The notes below the pieces were generated by a model that saw only the letters and a program-made list of their open reading frames with translations, ran no database searches and was not told where the DNA came from. 64,000 nt of DNA from Siphlonurus alternatus (taxonomy: Eukaryota > Arthropoda > Insecta > Ephemeroptera > Siphlonuridae): positions 37,644,203-37,708,202 of the forward strand of contig OX463779.1 of assembly GCA_949825025.1 (NCBI GenBank). The letters run 5' to 3'. The position numbers were made by a program, and so were the translations under genes. The stretch's first letter is position 1, and the number at the start of each line of letters is the position of its first letter. Below are positions 10,661 through 33,793 of this stretch, in pieces.

Positions 10661-12931
10661 CTATTGTTTCTTCTTGTTCTTGGCTTGCTCGGCCAGCGCC
10701 GGCTTCTTAGCACCACCACAGCACAGTCTGAGAGCACCACGGATTGCAAATAAGATCGCCAGCAGGGTCACCAAGATGGCCGCCGCCACGTCCAGCAGGT
10801 ACAGTTGGTACCAGGCGAGGTCAATTGCGGCGCTGCGAAGGTGAGGAGCTCCCTTGTGACGTATCACGTACTCTGTCCAGAACATCGCGCGGTCCAGGGG
10901 TGTCTCTGGTTGGTCACGGAACACAGATGAGCGTCGCCGAGCCTCGAGCCGAATGCTAAATAAGAATTTTATTTTAATGTCTTATTACTTAAATATGGCT
11001 GATTTTGATACCTGGGCTGGAGAGCCGTCTTGATGGCCCAAAGAACGGACCTCTTGGTGACATTCTTCAGCTCTATTGTCATGCCGAAGCCGGCCAGCTC
11101 GGCCTTACGCATGTTGAGCGCCTGGTCACCAAATACGGGGATACCCACGAGGGGCACTCCATGAAAGGCTGACTCTTGTGCACTCAGCAGACCTCCGTGA
11201 GTAATGAAGAGCTGAATGTTCGGATGACCTGTATAAAAAAGTTTAAATTTAATTTTTAGAAAATAATTGTTCAGCAGTTTTCGTACCAAGAATATCCTGC
11301 TGTGGCAGCCACTTGCCAAGTTTCACATTCTTGGGCTGTCCGGGCATGGTGTCCGACTCCCACTTCCATAACACGCGCTGAGGCAGCTCGGAGAACGCGT
11401 CCATGAACGCCTAACGTCTCTCGGCCGGCATCATGTCACTGCGGAGGTTAGAGCCCATGGAGAAGTAGATGGCACCGTCCTTGGCTTCGTCCAGAAACTT
11501 CTGGATGTCCTCGGGCAGTTTGTTGACCTTTTGACTGACGTGGAGACCTCCCACCTCGACCATTGAGGGCACCAGAGGGCGCGGGTAGTTGAGACTGAAG
11601 TGGTTGTTCAACAGCACCAGACTCACTGAGCGCTCCAGCTCCCACACAGATGGCGTATTTTCACCGAACACCTTTACAATAGAAACATTGTCTGAATACC
11701 ATTTTAAACGGTTTTTTTTACAGTATAACATTACCTCTCGCCTTATTTTCTCCTGTCCTGGCATGTAGTATAAGTAATGTCCAACGTCCCAAAGCATCGT
11801 GAAGATGGTGTTGAAGGCCCTCTCTGGGAAGCTCATGTGGTCGGAAAAGTCCATGAAATTGTTCGGAACGTACGAGAGTGGTATAGGATTTGCTATTCCG
11901 TAGTTCAGCCAGTGGAAGCCTCCGAATCCGCAGAGGAGCATAAGTGGGGCCTGTCAATTAAGAACTCAGTGAGTAAGTCTATGTGAACATGGGAAAAAAT
12001 AAAATATAATAAATTATATTATTAATATAAAATTTGACATGAGAACCTGCGAATTTTATTGTAAATTGACCGCTAAGTTTTGGAACAAGAAGACAATATA
12101 TATATAATATATTTTATAATAATAAAGTGATTTATTATTTATAGTCAACAATTCATTTTAATCATTTGATTAAATATTATTATTATGACGGTGTAGCCTT
12201 ATCTGATATGACTTAACATTAATTACAGTTAAAATGGAACCTCAAGATAAGAAATATGAGCAAACTCAATTATATATTTTTTTAATTTAATTTGTTTGAT
12301 TTTTCTACGTACTTCCTTCTTCTGTAAGACTATGCATTCAAAGAACGAAGAGACAGAGAAGTTTAAAAAAATCATAAGAGCATTTATTATTAACTAATCG
12401 AAAGAAACAAAGAAATCGAGTGCTGAAATTGTTTACATGGCAGAACTATCATAATATTAAAATACGTACCTTGAAATGATCTGCAAAGCCGTACAACGCC
12501 TCATTGGCGAACGCTTCAATGATCACCAGTTCGAAACCTCTTTTGTCCTTGAGAAGGTCGCGTACTTGGGGCACCTTCAATGTGGTTTCTGCTCCTACCA
12601 GCCCCATGTTCCACAGGAAGAGTGGCAGCTGGTACGCGCGATAATTGTTCATCTGGTACAGCTGATTACTGACCATATTCTCTCGTTGGCTAGCCATCGT
12701 CGGCATCAGGTCGATGTCCGTGTAGTTGACCACGGGCTTGGACAGAGGGTACGGACCCACCATCACCACCTCGTGACCACGCCGCACCAGCTCCTTGGCA
12801 AACGCGGAGAACAGCACCCCGTGACTTCTGGACAAGTTCGGGTTGATGATTAGGATGCGCGCGCAGTCTGTTGGTACCAAGGTGATTGCTATTGTAGCAA
12901 CCAACAATATCACAGTTCTCTTTGTAGACAT
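10661..12931 (-). pseudogene. UGT C: UDP-glycosyltransferase gene with in-frame TAG
   Basis: Five exons on -: 12931-12470, 11950-11735, 11671-11287, 11228-11012 and 10955-10661, all with good splice sites. They would give 524 residues. In exon 3, codon 313 (11413-11411) is TAG where genes B, E and F have CAG (Gln), within the segment read as PAERR-Q-AF. A single C-to-T change explains it. The rest is open: signal peptide, SRSH catalytic region, THGGLLS...DQ signature, membrane helix and a KKKQ tail. The truncated product would lose the whole donor-binding domain and membrane anchor, so this copy should be inactive. It could be a recent pseudogene, a segregating null allele or a base error. 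The intactness of everything else argues the event is young. Confidence 0.88.
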
Positions 12932-13715
12932 CTGAAAATTTGTTTAAAATAATTATATTGAACAAGAAAAACAGTGAAAGAGATTCACGAAGGTATCCAG
13001 ATTAAATACTTCTATTGAGTTGGACTGAAGCTCACTGAGATATATATAACTCTGTATAGTTATCTACATTTTCCTTCATTAATCGCGTATATTTAAAATA
13101 AAATTTTCATGGTATAATTTTTTTTTATTTCATTTTAAGTGTTCTAGTTATCACTATACTATTTTTAGTATTTTATCTCTCAATTTATAAGTACTTACAC
13201 ATACAATCATACAATATTATTCTCAAATTATAAATTACATAATAATTTATATTTTTTACTGTTATCACGAAGTGCCTCAATATTTTACTAACGTTATAAC
13301 TATTTTATGCTCAATTCCCTAGCGCTATATAATCTCCAATTTAGAATAACGAATAAGAGATACAGATTTTAATATTATAAAAATATCACACAATATTTCA
13401 AGACTGCATGGTGACAACGCCTGCTCGGGGAAATAAATCGATATGCTTTAGATAAGACAGCGGGCGATAAGCACTTAATGAAAATTATACATTAAAAAAT
13501 CATCAATAAGTTATTATATTATGCTTTTTTATAAGCTTTCTAATGCTCTTTAAAAGTTAAAATTTTATTTCACTGCGTGTATCATGAGAGCATGTTTTAA
13601 TATTTTTGTGATAATTTCTATAATTATAAAATTATTATTATTCAATCAACATTCTATACTACGTATATATTACACATGGTACATAATATATACATTATAT
13701 TATATACTTTATACC

Positions 13716-13797
13716 AAAGTCTTCTACTCGCAATGGTTGTAACAAACCATTGTTTACACAACAATACTTCGTTTACTAACAACGAGCAGAAGACTTT
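13716..13797. repeat. Short inverted repeat
   Basis: AAAGTCTTCTACTCG at the left pairs with CGAGCAGAAGACTTT at the right (one mismatch). Inside is a second hairpin (CAATGGTT...AACCATTG-like). MITE-like, non-coding, upstream of UGT C. Confidence 0.65.
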
Positions 13798-13872
13798 GCT
13801 CAAAGCATTCTAGAATTCCAGAACGCTATGCTTTTCTTTATACTTAATTATTTCTTGTATAATTTGACCCAC

Positions 13873-13914
13873 CTTCATGCAACCGCGAACGAAGCGGCTG
13901 GCTCGATCTTTATA
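13873..13914 (-). promoter_or_regulatory. Candidate promoter and tiny first exon of UGT C
   Basis: On -, TATAAAG (13914-13908) is followed about 36 nt on by ATGAAG (13878-13873) and a donor GTGGGT, the same donor sequence as the proposed UGT B leader exon. ATG-AAG would join in phase with the ATG at 12931, adding two residues. The exon would be very short, so the start at 12931 remains my choice. Confidence 0.35.
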
Positions 13915-13919
13915 CCAAG

Positions 13920-15165
13920 TCTGAAGCTCCCTACTGTCTGTTCAAATAATTTGCTGGTGACCTTGAATATGACCGTGGCCTCCAATCTCTATCAATGGGG
14001 TCAAAAACCTCGCGCCAGACGTCACGAAAAAAGCGAATGTGAATTCTTTATCAATGAAAAATGAAAATAATTTCTTCGGTCAACTAGCAATACAAAGTGA
14101 AACACGTCCAGACCAAGAGGTTTCTTATAAGAGCTAAAATAAACAAATATAAATATTTAATTATTTATAAATATAAATAAATATGTAATTCACACTTCTT
14201 TCGATGATGGCGAAAATGCTTTTGGCTAGCATTATTAAATAGTTCATATAATATGCTTAACTTCATCACAAGAATAATTATTATTGAAACAACAGTTTTT
14301 GGGTTACGTACCTTCATTAATTTCATTTTGAAAAATATGAGGTAATAACAATTTAAATAAAACATGTATTTTTTTTACATTAATTTAAATAAGATAACAT
14401 TAGGTTTAAATTACTGTATCATTTTTTTCTACAATATAATGCAGTACGTACATAAAAATAGAATAACCGGTAAATATTTTTATAATATTAAATATTTCTT
14501 TATTTCAAAAAATACAATTTTATATTGCATGCCTTCAATATATGAGACAGAATCTGATGTGGGAACACTTAGTGTAGACAGAGAGCTTACAATTTGTTTA
14601 CTTCTTACCTTTTTATACATTAAAGTTACAGTTAATATGAGGTAATAATTATTTTCATTTATTTGCAGTGAATAAAACTCATCATTTGCAGCTATAGTAC
14701 AATTATTTGTATCAATGCAAGGGTTCATTAAATATATTTTATTCCAGTTTATTTTATTAAAATAGGATGTTGCAAATTTGCGTTTCATAAAATATATTTA
14801 AGGTTTCTATGTATATAGCCATTTTAATGAGCTTTTCCTGCGGTGCAAAATGTAAACACAGGACAATAAAGACATTATAAAGGTATGAAAGTTATATATA
14901 GGAGTTTGCAGGAGAACTAATTATGGAATATAAGATAATTATTGTTGTCAATGTTAATCAAATGAGCAGTTTGGCTTTTTTCTGTCTTGATCCATCTCCA
15001 TAAAATTTTAAACAATTCAATTCACGAAAACGATTATCGGCAATGTATATCAATATTTTCAACATTCTATAGCAATATATTGAAATCAATTCTAACTCTA
15101 ACTTTCCAGTTAATTGACACCATAACGCACCAGCCACAGTGTAACCGAACGTTCCACAAGAAAGG
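13920..15165. other. Intergenic region between UGT C and UGT D
   Basis: AT-rich spacer (several small chance ORFs on both strands, none with codon or domain character). Nothing else supported. Confidence 0.5.
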
Positions 15166-20523
<5,358 letters not shown>

Positions 20524-23093
20524 TTTGGCGAGGGAAGACGCTGCTGGGCCCACGCTCCTGCTGACTAGAATGTGAATTGTGATTAGTGTGAAGCTGGCCG
20601 TAGACCTCGCAGCGATCGCAGCTCCTCCTGGTGGACTAGACAATTATCTCACTGAGACTAAAGTCGACCTCGATGACTATCTTAAATGTAAATAATAAGT
20701 GGGGGATAAAATCAATTGAATGTGCTGGAACTAATATTGTCGTGCCGTGATCGCGAGGAGTTTTATTAATACTTTGTTGGATTATAGAACAAAACAAGAA
20801 TTTGAAAAACTCAAAAACCTCAACTTTAAATAAATTCATATTGTTAAAGATACGAGAAGATGGCAAATCATTTTTAAATATATTTAATTTACAATAAATG
20901 AAAAAATTACAACAATGTTAAAATATTCTAATTATTTAGCACATTATAAGACAAATAAATACACAGGTTCTTAGTAAAGCATACTAACAAAAATTTTCTC
21001 TGGCTGTTACAAAAATGCCGGACTAGTTTAATTTATATTGGTAGTTCAAGTGGAAAATTTTGCACATCATGCTCATTATTATAGCAGATGGTTTCAAAAT
21101 CATGTGCTGCATGACGTAATATATTATTTATGATGTAATCATTTTCATTATATACCTCCGTCTAATCAAACTTTCTTAATCGTTTAAGTGTCTTTCGTAA
21201 TATTAAAAGTTTGAAGAAAATGAATCCATGCTACCCCCATGACATTATATAATAACTTAGCAATGCCACATTAATATAAGAAAGAATTATTCAAAAGAAT
21301 ATAATGAAGAAAACATTTTTCTCTCTAATAAATAAATATTTACTGTGTAAAATTTGTCACAAGTAACATACCATTGCACTTTATATAGGGCGCGATTCAC
21401 AAATCAGTTAGCCAGGTTTCTAACCACGCTTAGCTTAACCACGTTTAATTAGGGTGGTTTAACATGTAAAACAGGTATAGTTAAACGTGGTTGAGCTAAA
21501 CGTGGTTAGAAACCTGGCTAACTTCTTTGTGAATCGCACCCAATAAATTTACACTGAACATACAATGTGATAAAGAATTTAGGGATTTCAATTTTGGTTA
21601 AGTTAAAAATACACTCTCGAACCACCGTCTTTTCTACTGACGCGAACCTTCTCCTGCCTTTAGTTTTTATTGTAATTAAATTTATTATAACTTTGGTAAA
21701 ATAAAATACATTCTACTTCTTAAGTCTGGTCCAGTATGACGATAACAACTGTAAACACTGACCTTTTTTTCTAATATTTAAACAAATAGTATGTTTGGAC
21801 TCGGCTGTTCTTATGACAGTGACGATATTTAGATAGATAGAGATAAAAATGTTATTAAATGATGAGTGCCGAAGCATGAGTTTCCAAAGTGGTTGTTAAA
21901 TTTTTTTTCTGTACCCTTACGACATAGCAAATGTAAGATAACTTTTTTAACAACTTATTACTTAATTCCGCATCGTTGTTGCCTAAATCTACTATAATAT
22001 ATTATTATACGGTGTAAATTTTATTAATAATTATTTTTTACATTATTAATGAACTCTGGGTACACTTTTCAAAAATCATACATTTATTACAAACCATATA
22101 TTTATGCATTCATTGCAACATCCCCAATCCCCATTGTGTCCTTCAACCTGTGTGATAGGCAACCTTGATTACATGGCAGCTCAAATAGTTATCTAGTTTA
22201 CAGGATGGACGTAGAATCATCAACAAACTTGCAATTGTCAGTACTTCATCATGGGACAGTGCCATGGTAATTAAGTTGTATAATATGATCAGCGATGTAT
22301 TAATTAGAAAGTATATCAGATTAAAATTAAAAACTGCCACACTAGATTCTCGAATCTTAGGCTAGTCACAGACAGAATCGCATGATTTCGCAGCGTATAT
22401 GATAAAAATATTAAGAAACTATGCGACCAGGTATGCGTACGCACACAGCTTCGCATGGTATAGTATGATATGACATCGACAGTCTCTCATTTAGAACCGG
22501 TTCTACATTTTTATCATACGAAGTCATACGATGCCATACCATGCAATGCGAAGTCTGTCTGCGACCCCCCTTAAAATATCTTTAATACTTACCTTCTTAC
22601 CTATTTTGTGTTATAATTTTATTTAAATAATACAATATTATATAATTAAAGTATGCATTTATGATATTTAATTTGAACATTAATGGCTGGCGATGCTTTA
22701 TTGTAAAACAAGACCGTTGATTTATTATTACGAAGCCTTCATATATGTTTTTTTTTTTTTTTTTAATATTTTATAGTGGGTGCTACTAGAAATTAGTTTA
22801 TTCAAGTACTGACATGGATTTTCAGACTTTCGTAATGGTGTAGTAATGGATTAAGTTCAATATTTATACGATTAAATCGATTATATTATAAAACAGTTAA
22901 CTGAATTAAATTTCAAGAAATTGAAATTTGAATATTTAATATATAAAATTCATACATACATTATTAATAATAAATTTCATAACAGTTCAAATGAACATCG
23001 AAATGAAAAATTCAGTACAACGAGGTACTAATACACTTGCTTATAAACTGTTATATATAATAGTAACAAATTGACTGGTAGCACAGTTAGTTT
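20524..23093. other. Region between UGT D first exon and the gustatory receptor
   Basis: It includes a GC-richer 5' leader and promoter segment for UGT D (about 20524-20640), the M3 hairpin at 21388, and a looser fold-back at 22356-22573 whose ends match inverted (TAGGCTAGTCACAGACAGA against TCTGTCTGCGACCCCCCTTA). The rest is AT-rich with no coding exon seen. Confidence 0.55.
21388..21541. mobile_element. MITE-like hairpin, family M3 (copy 1)
   Basis: Inverted ends GCGATTCACAAA / TTTGTGAATCGC and long arms containing CAGGTTTCTAACCACG and its inverse. A second copy lies at 48511-48687. No ORF. Confidence 0.85.
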
Positions 23094-24724
23094 ATGTTGG
23101 CAGATCAAGTACAGATGGATCTACTGGACAGTCTACGACCGCTACTGCAGACATGCAAGTGTTTCGGTATTATGCCGATCGAGCACCTAGATTGTGGACA
23201 TCGCCGGACAGTCCGAACGGACCGACTCGCATATCGTTACAGCGTGGTCCTTCTAGTGACGTCCCTGGTGCTCGTGGTGTACAGTCTGCCACATTGGTTT
23301 CAGCTGTTCCTCAGTCAAAATGAAGAGCGGAGCCGCGCAGTCAGCTTCTCCGACCTAATAGTGATAATCTTGGTGCTTCTGACGGGCCTGGGGACTTTGT
23401 ACTTCACAATTTGGCGTCATACCGATCTGATTTTTATAGTAAATCAACTTAATTTAATATCAAATGAGCTTTTACTGCAGGAGTTGTATAAGGATATTAA
23501 CAAAAAGGTGAAAACATATTTATTTATATATTTAGTGTTGATGGGAGTATTGTCAGTTTATGAACCATTCGTGTGGCCACCTGAGGACGTGTTTCGTAAT
23601 ATTATTGGTATGGTATTGATGCGAGCCATCAATGTGTCTTTGGAGCAACAATTTTTAGTGCTATGCTGGGTGGTGCGTCGTCTCGTCGCAGCCCTAAACT
23701 CTTGGCTGAAGAGATCGCGAAGTGCTGACGAGGTGGTCTTCGTGCGCGTGGTGTACGGTGAGATGTGGCACGTGCTGCGGCTCGTCAACGACACGTACGA
23801 CTTGCCGCTGCTGCTGTGGCTCACGCGGCAGTTGCTTGACATTCTGATCGGGATGTTCATGTTCCTGGTGGCGGTACTGGGTGGTGAGCGGACCATCGAC
23901 CCTGCAAACCTCTTCGTGGGCACCCTCGGCTGGACCCCGCTCGTCTTTCTGAGAGCTCTCGCGCTCTGCTCTGTCGGTGGAAACATCAGAAGTGAGGTAA
24001 ATAATATTCATATAATATCATATTTAACTTAATTTGCTACAATATTTGACAACAATTTCAAAAATGTTGATAATTTTTATGAGCAATCCAAATTTGTATT
24101 GACACTCTTGACTATTTCAGTTTCATCAACTGAGCACCACTCTACACAGGATCGGTGGAGCAACAGAAGATCGTGACATCTCTGCAGAGGTGAACGTATA
24201 AATATAACACTTACACTAAGTCTATTTCATTAAACCAAAAGTCGACGATTACATTACAAATGCTATAATATGTTCTTTTCGTCCTGAAAAAAAATATATT
24301 TTAGCTATAAATATGCATTATAGCCAAGACTACGACACTGTATAGTAGTCTTGTGCATATGATGTAAGCATTGGTTTTCAATATAAAGCGTTCTATACTT
24401 TATTCAACAACTTGAACTTGAGTAAGTCCCTTTAATAATAATAAAAAAAAAATGTAAAAATTGCAAACCACTCTAATATTAAATCCCAACTTCATGACGA
24501 CATATCCCACGTGTGTGCAGGTACAGCTGTTCTCTCAGCAGCTGCTTCACCAGCGGCTGGAGGTGACGGTGTGCGACCTCTTCCCTCTCAACCGCAACCT
24601 CTTGTTTGCCGTAAGTGTTCCGTCAAATTGACCATCGAGGAACCAACCTTTGTGCTATTTTCAGATGACGGGGGCAGTGGCCACCTACCTTGTGATATTA
24701 CTACAGTTCAATGTGCACAATTAA
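23094..24724 (+). CDS. Gustatory receptor (insect 7TM chemoreceptor)
   Basis: Four exons: 23094-23996, 24121-24189, 24521-24610 and 24665-24724, all joining in phase 0 to 373 residues, a usual length for the family. Exon 1 (301 residues) holds about six hydrophobic helices (near 49-66, 84-106, 140-157, 170-190, 238-262 and 275-295). Three short 3' exons follow, the typical insect GR layout. The last helix carries TYLVILLQF (361-369), matching the family signature TYhhhhhQF. These proteins are ligand-gated cation channels in the plasma membrane of taste neurons. An alternative Met lies seven codons in. The ligand cannot be read. It is transcribed opposite to the flanking UGT genes and shares no sequence with them. 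Confidence 0.9.
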
Positions 24725-25071
24725 AAGGATATTATGTTAATTTTATAGTAAATTTTGTATCGTCTATTACTATTAGTATTATTATAAATCATATGTATTT
24801 TTTCCCCCTGCTCACCTTTACTTTCTAAGAACATATTTTATTATATTAATAATTTAAAAAATAAAACATAATCAAAAGTATGCTTTTTTTGTAAAACTTG
24901 CATTTTGCATGTTAAATTAAATTTTTCTAGAAAAGAGAATTGTGTAATTTAGAATAACAAAATGAAATCTTTATATTTTAATAACCCTTATATAATATCC
25001 TGCTACTTTCAGAGAGCATATCATATACATTTGACAACAATATAATGGAACAACGAGAAAAAAAATACGGT

Positions 25072-29552
<4,481 letters not shown>

Positions 29553-29660
29553 TGGGCTATGTAGAATGTCACAGACGTGTTGGTAAAAGAGAGTACGCCC
29601 GCGGCGTAGATGTTCTATGACTGTTGAATGTAATTGAAACTTATGAGAAAGAGTAAACAC

Positions 29661-30705
29661 ACTCCTCTCACTTAATTGCTAGAATATAGGAGTGGGGTTA
29701 AACGTTGGGAGGGACAGTGGATTGAAAAAGAGATATCAGTTACATGACATTGACATACGTGCAAAGAAAAACTTGTCTGAATATCTCTTTATTGCAATCG
29801 TTATCAGACCATGATAGTGCAAAATACTCTGATAACAAAGATTATATATGCTATTATTAAATATGACTATTATAGTCTCGCGAGGTAATGAAACATGAAT
29901 TGCAATATATAAATTAATTAATATATAATAATTATTATGAACCAAATTTATAATATTTGAATATTACTATGATGTATAAATATAATTACATTAATTAATG
30001 TATAATTTTGAGTTCATATTTGGAGGGTTTAACCTCGGATTAAACTTGAGCACACCCTTAATCTTAACCTTAAAGTTAAATATTTGGTCTGTTCATAAAT
30101 ACATGCACAATAAAAAAGAATCGATTATTTGTGATGAACCTTATGTTCCATGTACAGAAGGTTCATCATAAATAATCGATTATTTCTGATTGTGTATTTA
30201 CGAACAGACCTATTATGCTGCCTTTTTGTTTTTAACAACATTCTAATTGTAGGTCCTAATTTATAAATTTCACTCAATGCTTTTAGTCTTTAAAAGTATT
30301 TTATTTTAAAGTATAATATGTGAACTGATTTTTTATAAACTCAAACCAATGATAATATGTTTCGAAATTTAAAGTTTTGTAATCAAAACTCACCTACATA
30401 CATTTTACACCTCATAAAATATATTATCAACTAATATTGTGAAATTAGGTTTATCAATAACATAAAGTAATGATAATATAAATATGGATTTTTCTCATAA
30501 TAAAAATCGTAAGATAAAATAATTAAGAAGTTCATACAATTCAATTGAAATTTCATTGGAGTAGGGTAATGAATAGAGACACGACTCTTATTTTAAACGA
30601 TGGATGTATTTTCTTTTCAATGAAGGTATATAAAACATAACATTATACAAAATGAGCAAATTAAGTTGGCTGATCTATAAATGATATAAATTTACAAATA
30701 ACAAT
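29661..30705. other. Intergenic region between UGT E and UGT F
   Basis: AT-rich spacer with the M2 hairpin at 30085-30211. The likely UGT E leader and promoter side lies at about 29560-29720 (local GC-rich patch near 29595). No coding exon seen. Confidence 0.5.
30085..30211. mobile_element. MITE-like hairpin, family M2 (copy 2)
   Basis: Inverted ends GGTCTGTTCATAAAT / TTTACGAACAGACC and arms including GATTATTTGTGATGAACCTT and its inverse. The core is nearly identical to the copy at 35551-35675. Confidence 0.88.
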
Positions 30706-33700
30706 TTATTGTTTCTTCTTATTCTTGGCTTGCTTGGCCGCTGCTGGTGCCTGCTTCTTAACACCACCACAGCACAGTCTGAGAGCACGACGAAGTGTAA
30801 AGAAGATCAGCAGCAGGGTCACCAAGATGGCCGCCGCCACGTCCAGTAGACATAGTTGATACCAAGAAAGGTCAAGCGCGGCGCTGCGAAGGTGAGGAGC
30901 TCCCTTGTGACGAATCACGTACTCGATCCAAAACACTGCGCGGTCCAGGGGGGTTTCGGGTTGATCGCGATACAAGTTTGAACGACTTCGAGCTTTTTGA
31001 CGGAATCTGTGAACATGAAAGGAATATGTTTTCTATTTGTCATCCAAAGTGACCTCACATTGTTGTAAATATTTACTGTCTTTTGATAAGTTTATAAAAG
31101 CAATTAGCGGAAGACTTTCCCGCATATTCTATATACAAGGATGGAGAGCGAACAGAAAGGCCAAGGCTTGCCTAAAATTCTGTGGAGAGTCTTAATTGAT
31201 ATAAGAGATGACAGGAGTAAGGTGACAGGATACGAAGTTGCTAGGATATATATCTTACTGTTAGATAAGGAGGCGACTGTGGGCTTTAAAAAAAAATACT
31301 AGATGCGACTTGCATAGATACAATTCATTTGAATATTTTTTCCTCCATTTAATCAGACAGCAGCTACATCATGTTGTCATATTATGAAGTAGTAAGCATA
31401 CTTTGAAACTGTCCAAGAACTCAAATAATATGGACTTTCACATGTTAAATCTCTTACTTACGAAGGTTCTAATGCTTTGCGCACAGCCCAGGTAATGGAT
31501 TGCTTGGTGACGTTCTTCAGCTCCACCATCACACCGAAGCCTCCCAGCTCGGCCTTACGCATATTGAGTGCCTGGTCACCGAATACGGGGATGCCCACGA
31601 GGGGAACTCCATGGAACGCCGCCTCCTGTGCGCTCAGCAGACCTCCGTGCGTAATGAAAATTTGAACATTCGGGTGCGCTGGAAATTTAAATTATCATTT
31701 TAATAAGCTGGTTTAAGATTTCAGGGCTAATGTCTTACCAAGAATGTCCTGTTGAGGCAGCCACTTGCCAAGTTTCACGTTCTTGGGCTGTCCGGGCATG
31801 GTGTCCGACTCCCACTTCCACAACACGCGCTGAGGCAGCTCGGAGAACGCGTCCATGAACGCCTGACGTCTTTCGGCCGGCATCATGTCACTGCGGAGGT
31901 TGGAGCCCATGGAGAAGTAGATGGCGCCGTCCTTGGCTTCGTCCAGGAACTTCTGGATATCCTCGGGCAGTTTGTTGACCTTGCGACTGACGTGGAGACC
32001 TCCCACCTCGACCATAGCGGGCACCAGAGGGCGTGGGTAACTGATGCTGAAGTGATTGTTCAACAGAGTAAGACTGACTGAACGTTGAACGTCCCACACC
32101 GATGGCGTGTTTTCACCAAAGAACTGGAAAGGAAAAAGATAAACTGTTAATAATGAAATAAATCAAGATAAATGTAATAGAAAAATCAAATAATACAAAT
32201 TCAAAAGAAATTTTTGTCATCACAGTCATATATCTCACATATTTGCTTGCTGAAATGCTGATGGACACGTTGGATGTAACGAGAGGATGAAGATATAGCT
32301 ACCAGGTTCAGAAAAATAGCGTTCATAAAAATTAAAAAAAACGATGGCAATTTCAAGAAAACAGGCTTGAGCCAATCTACAAGTCTTTGTTTTACCAGCG
32401 TATGGAGATTTCCTATAGTCTATAATATAGAGTGGTTCTCACCTCTCGTCTAAGCGCATCCTGGCGTGGCATGTAGTACAGATTTGTTCCCAGGTCCCAC
32501 GTCAACGTAAACAACGTGTTGACGAGGCGCTCGGTGAAGGTCATTTTGTCAGAGAACGGCATCACAGCATTGGGCACGTAGGACAAAGGCGCGGGGTTTC
32601 CGTGGTTGTAGTTGAGACCCGTGAAGCCGCCGAACGGACTGAAGAGCACGAGAGGAGCCTGCAATGTGGAACACAATGATATCAATCACAAATGAATAAT
32701 TTTATCATCTCTTGATATCCTTATGTATAATATAACATCAAAATTAAAATATCATTGAAGTTTTTATATTATAAAGAGTCTACAAATTTATTCTACCGTA
32801 ACCTCTGCCTCGACACCTACTCAGTGTATTTAATTACAGTATAAATTTAACCTAGGGCATGTATAAGAAATACCCTGAGGTGAACCCAAGTAACGACAAC
32901 CTGCACATGATAAAACTTTTTGTATTTGGATAAAGGATCTTGATTTATAAAGTAAATAGTGTCAATTTTTTCCAATATTTTTGAACACCCTAAAAATCAA
33001 GGAAAAAGACGTAGTAACGTCGCAGTCATGCAAATATTTAAAATGTAAGCATAGGGAAAGACGTTGCATGACTATGAAATCACAGCATCTTTCTCCTCAA
33101 CTTTGAAATTATTAAAGGGTTAAAAAAAAAATAAAAAACAAAAACATTACATTCGAGGTCTTCTATATATAAAATAAAATTTAATGCATCCATTATTATT
33201 TAAAATTTTATTACAGCAGTAGAAGTATGAACCGTTAAATTGAAAAAATGTTAGTTGCTTACTGTATAAATTTCCCATCATAAAACATTTTTAACCTATT
33301 TATCTTGCACACATAGACAACGTACCTTAAAGTGGTCGGCGAAGCTATTGATTGCCTCGTTCATGAAGGCCTCGACAATCACCAGGTCGAAGCCTCGCTT
33401 GTCCTTCAGCAGCTGCTTCATTTCCGGTGCATTGAGCACCAGAGTGGTGGTGTCGAGTCCCATCCCCCACATCATCAGCGGGATCTGGTACAGCTTGAAG
33501 TTGGCCATATCGTACAGTTTCTCTCCCACCAATTTCTCATGGTGCTCCTTGAGGCTCGGCATGATGTTGATGTCCGTGTAGTTGGCCATGGGCTTCGACA
33601 GAGGATAGGCACTTACCACCACCATCTCGTGGCCATGTCGGGACAGTTCCTTCATAAGTGCCGAGAACACCACGTTGTGGCTCTTGGCGGGAAATGGAAG

Positions 33701-33793
33701 AATTGCCAAGATGCGCGCGCATTCTGTTGGAGAGGGTCCCAGAGTGATGGCTAGGGTAGCCATTAAGACTAGTAGAGCTATGCGTGGAGCCAT
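30706..33793 (-). CDS. UGT F: UDP-glycosyltransferase
   Basis: Five exons on -: 33793-33326, 32658-32443, 32123-31739, 31678-31462 and 31006-30706, giving 528 residues in one open frame. The ATG follows a splice acceptor directly (CTCCAG|ATG) and leads into a clear signal peptide ending near ECA. Other parts: PAKSH with the candidate catalytic His, FDLVIVEAF, the THGGLLS...DQ signature, the membrane helix and a KKKQ tail. The codon split by the last intron gives Ser where C-E have Ser or Arg-like variants. Much of exon 3 is almost identical in DNA to UGT B, although exon 1 is not. The first non-coding exon may lie far upstream (41868-42030), which would put the LINE in its first intron. Confidence 0.95.
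32890..33125. mobile_element. Decayed fold-back related to family M1 (copy 4)
   Basis: It begins GACAACCTGCAC and shares with copy 1 the inner block AAGACGTTGCATGACTATGA. The two halves are still roughly inverted (GAACACCC...; CATGCAA/TTGCATG), but the right terminus is not clear. It lies in intron 1 of UGT F. Confidence 0.55.

Noticed and set aside
31141..31302. 53-codon + strand ORF inside a UGT F intron
   Set aside because: Open and Kozak-like by chance; no recognised domain and no neighbouring exons. It may be a repeat scrap.
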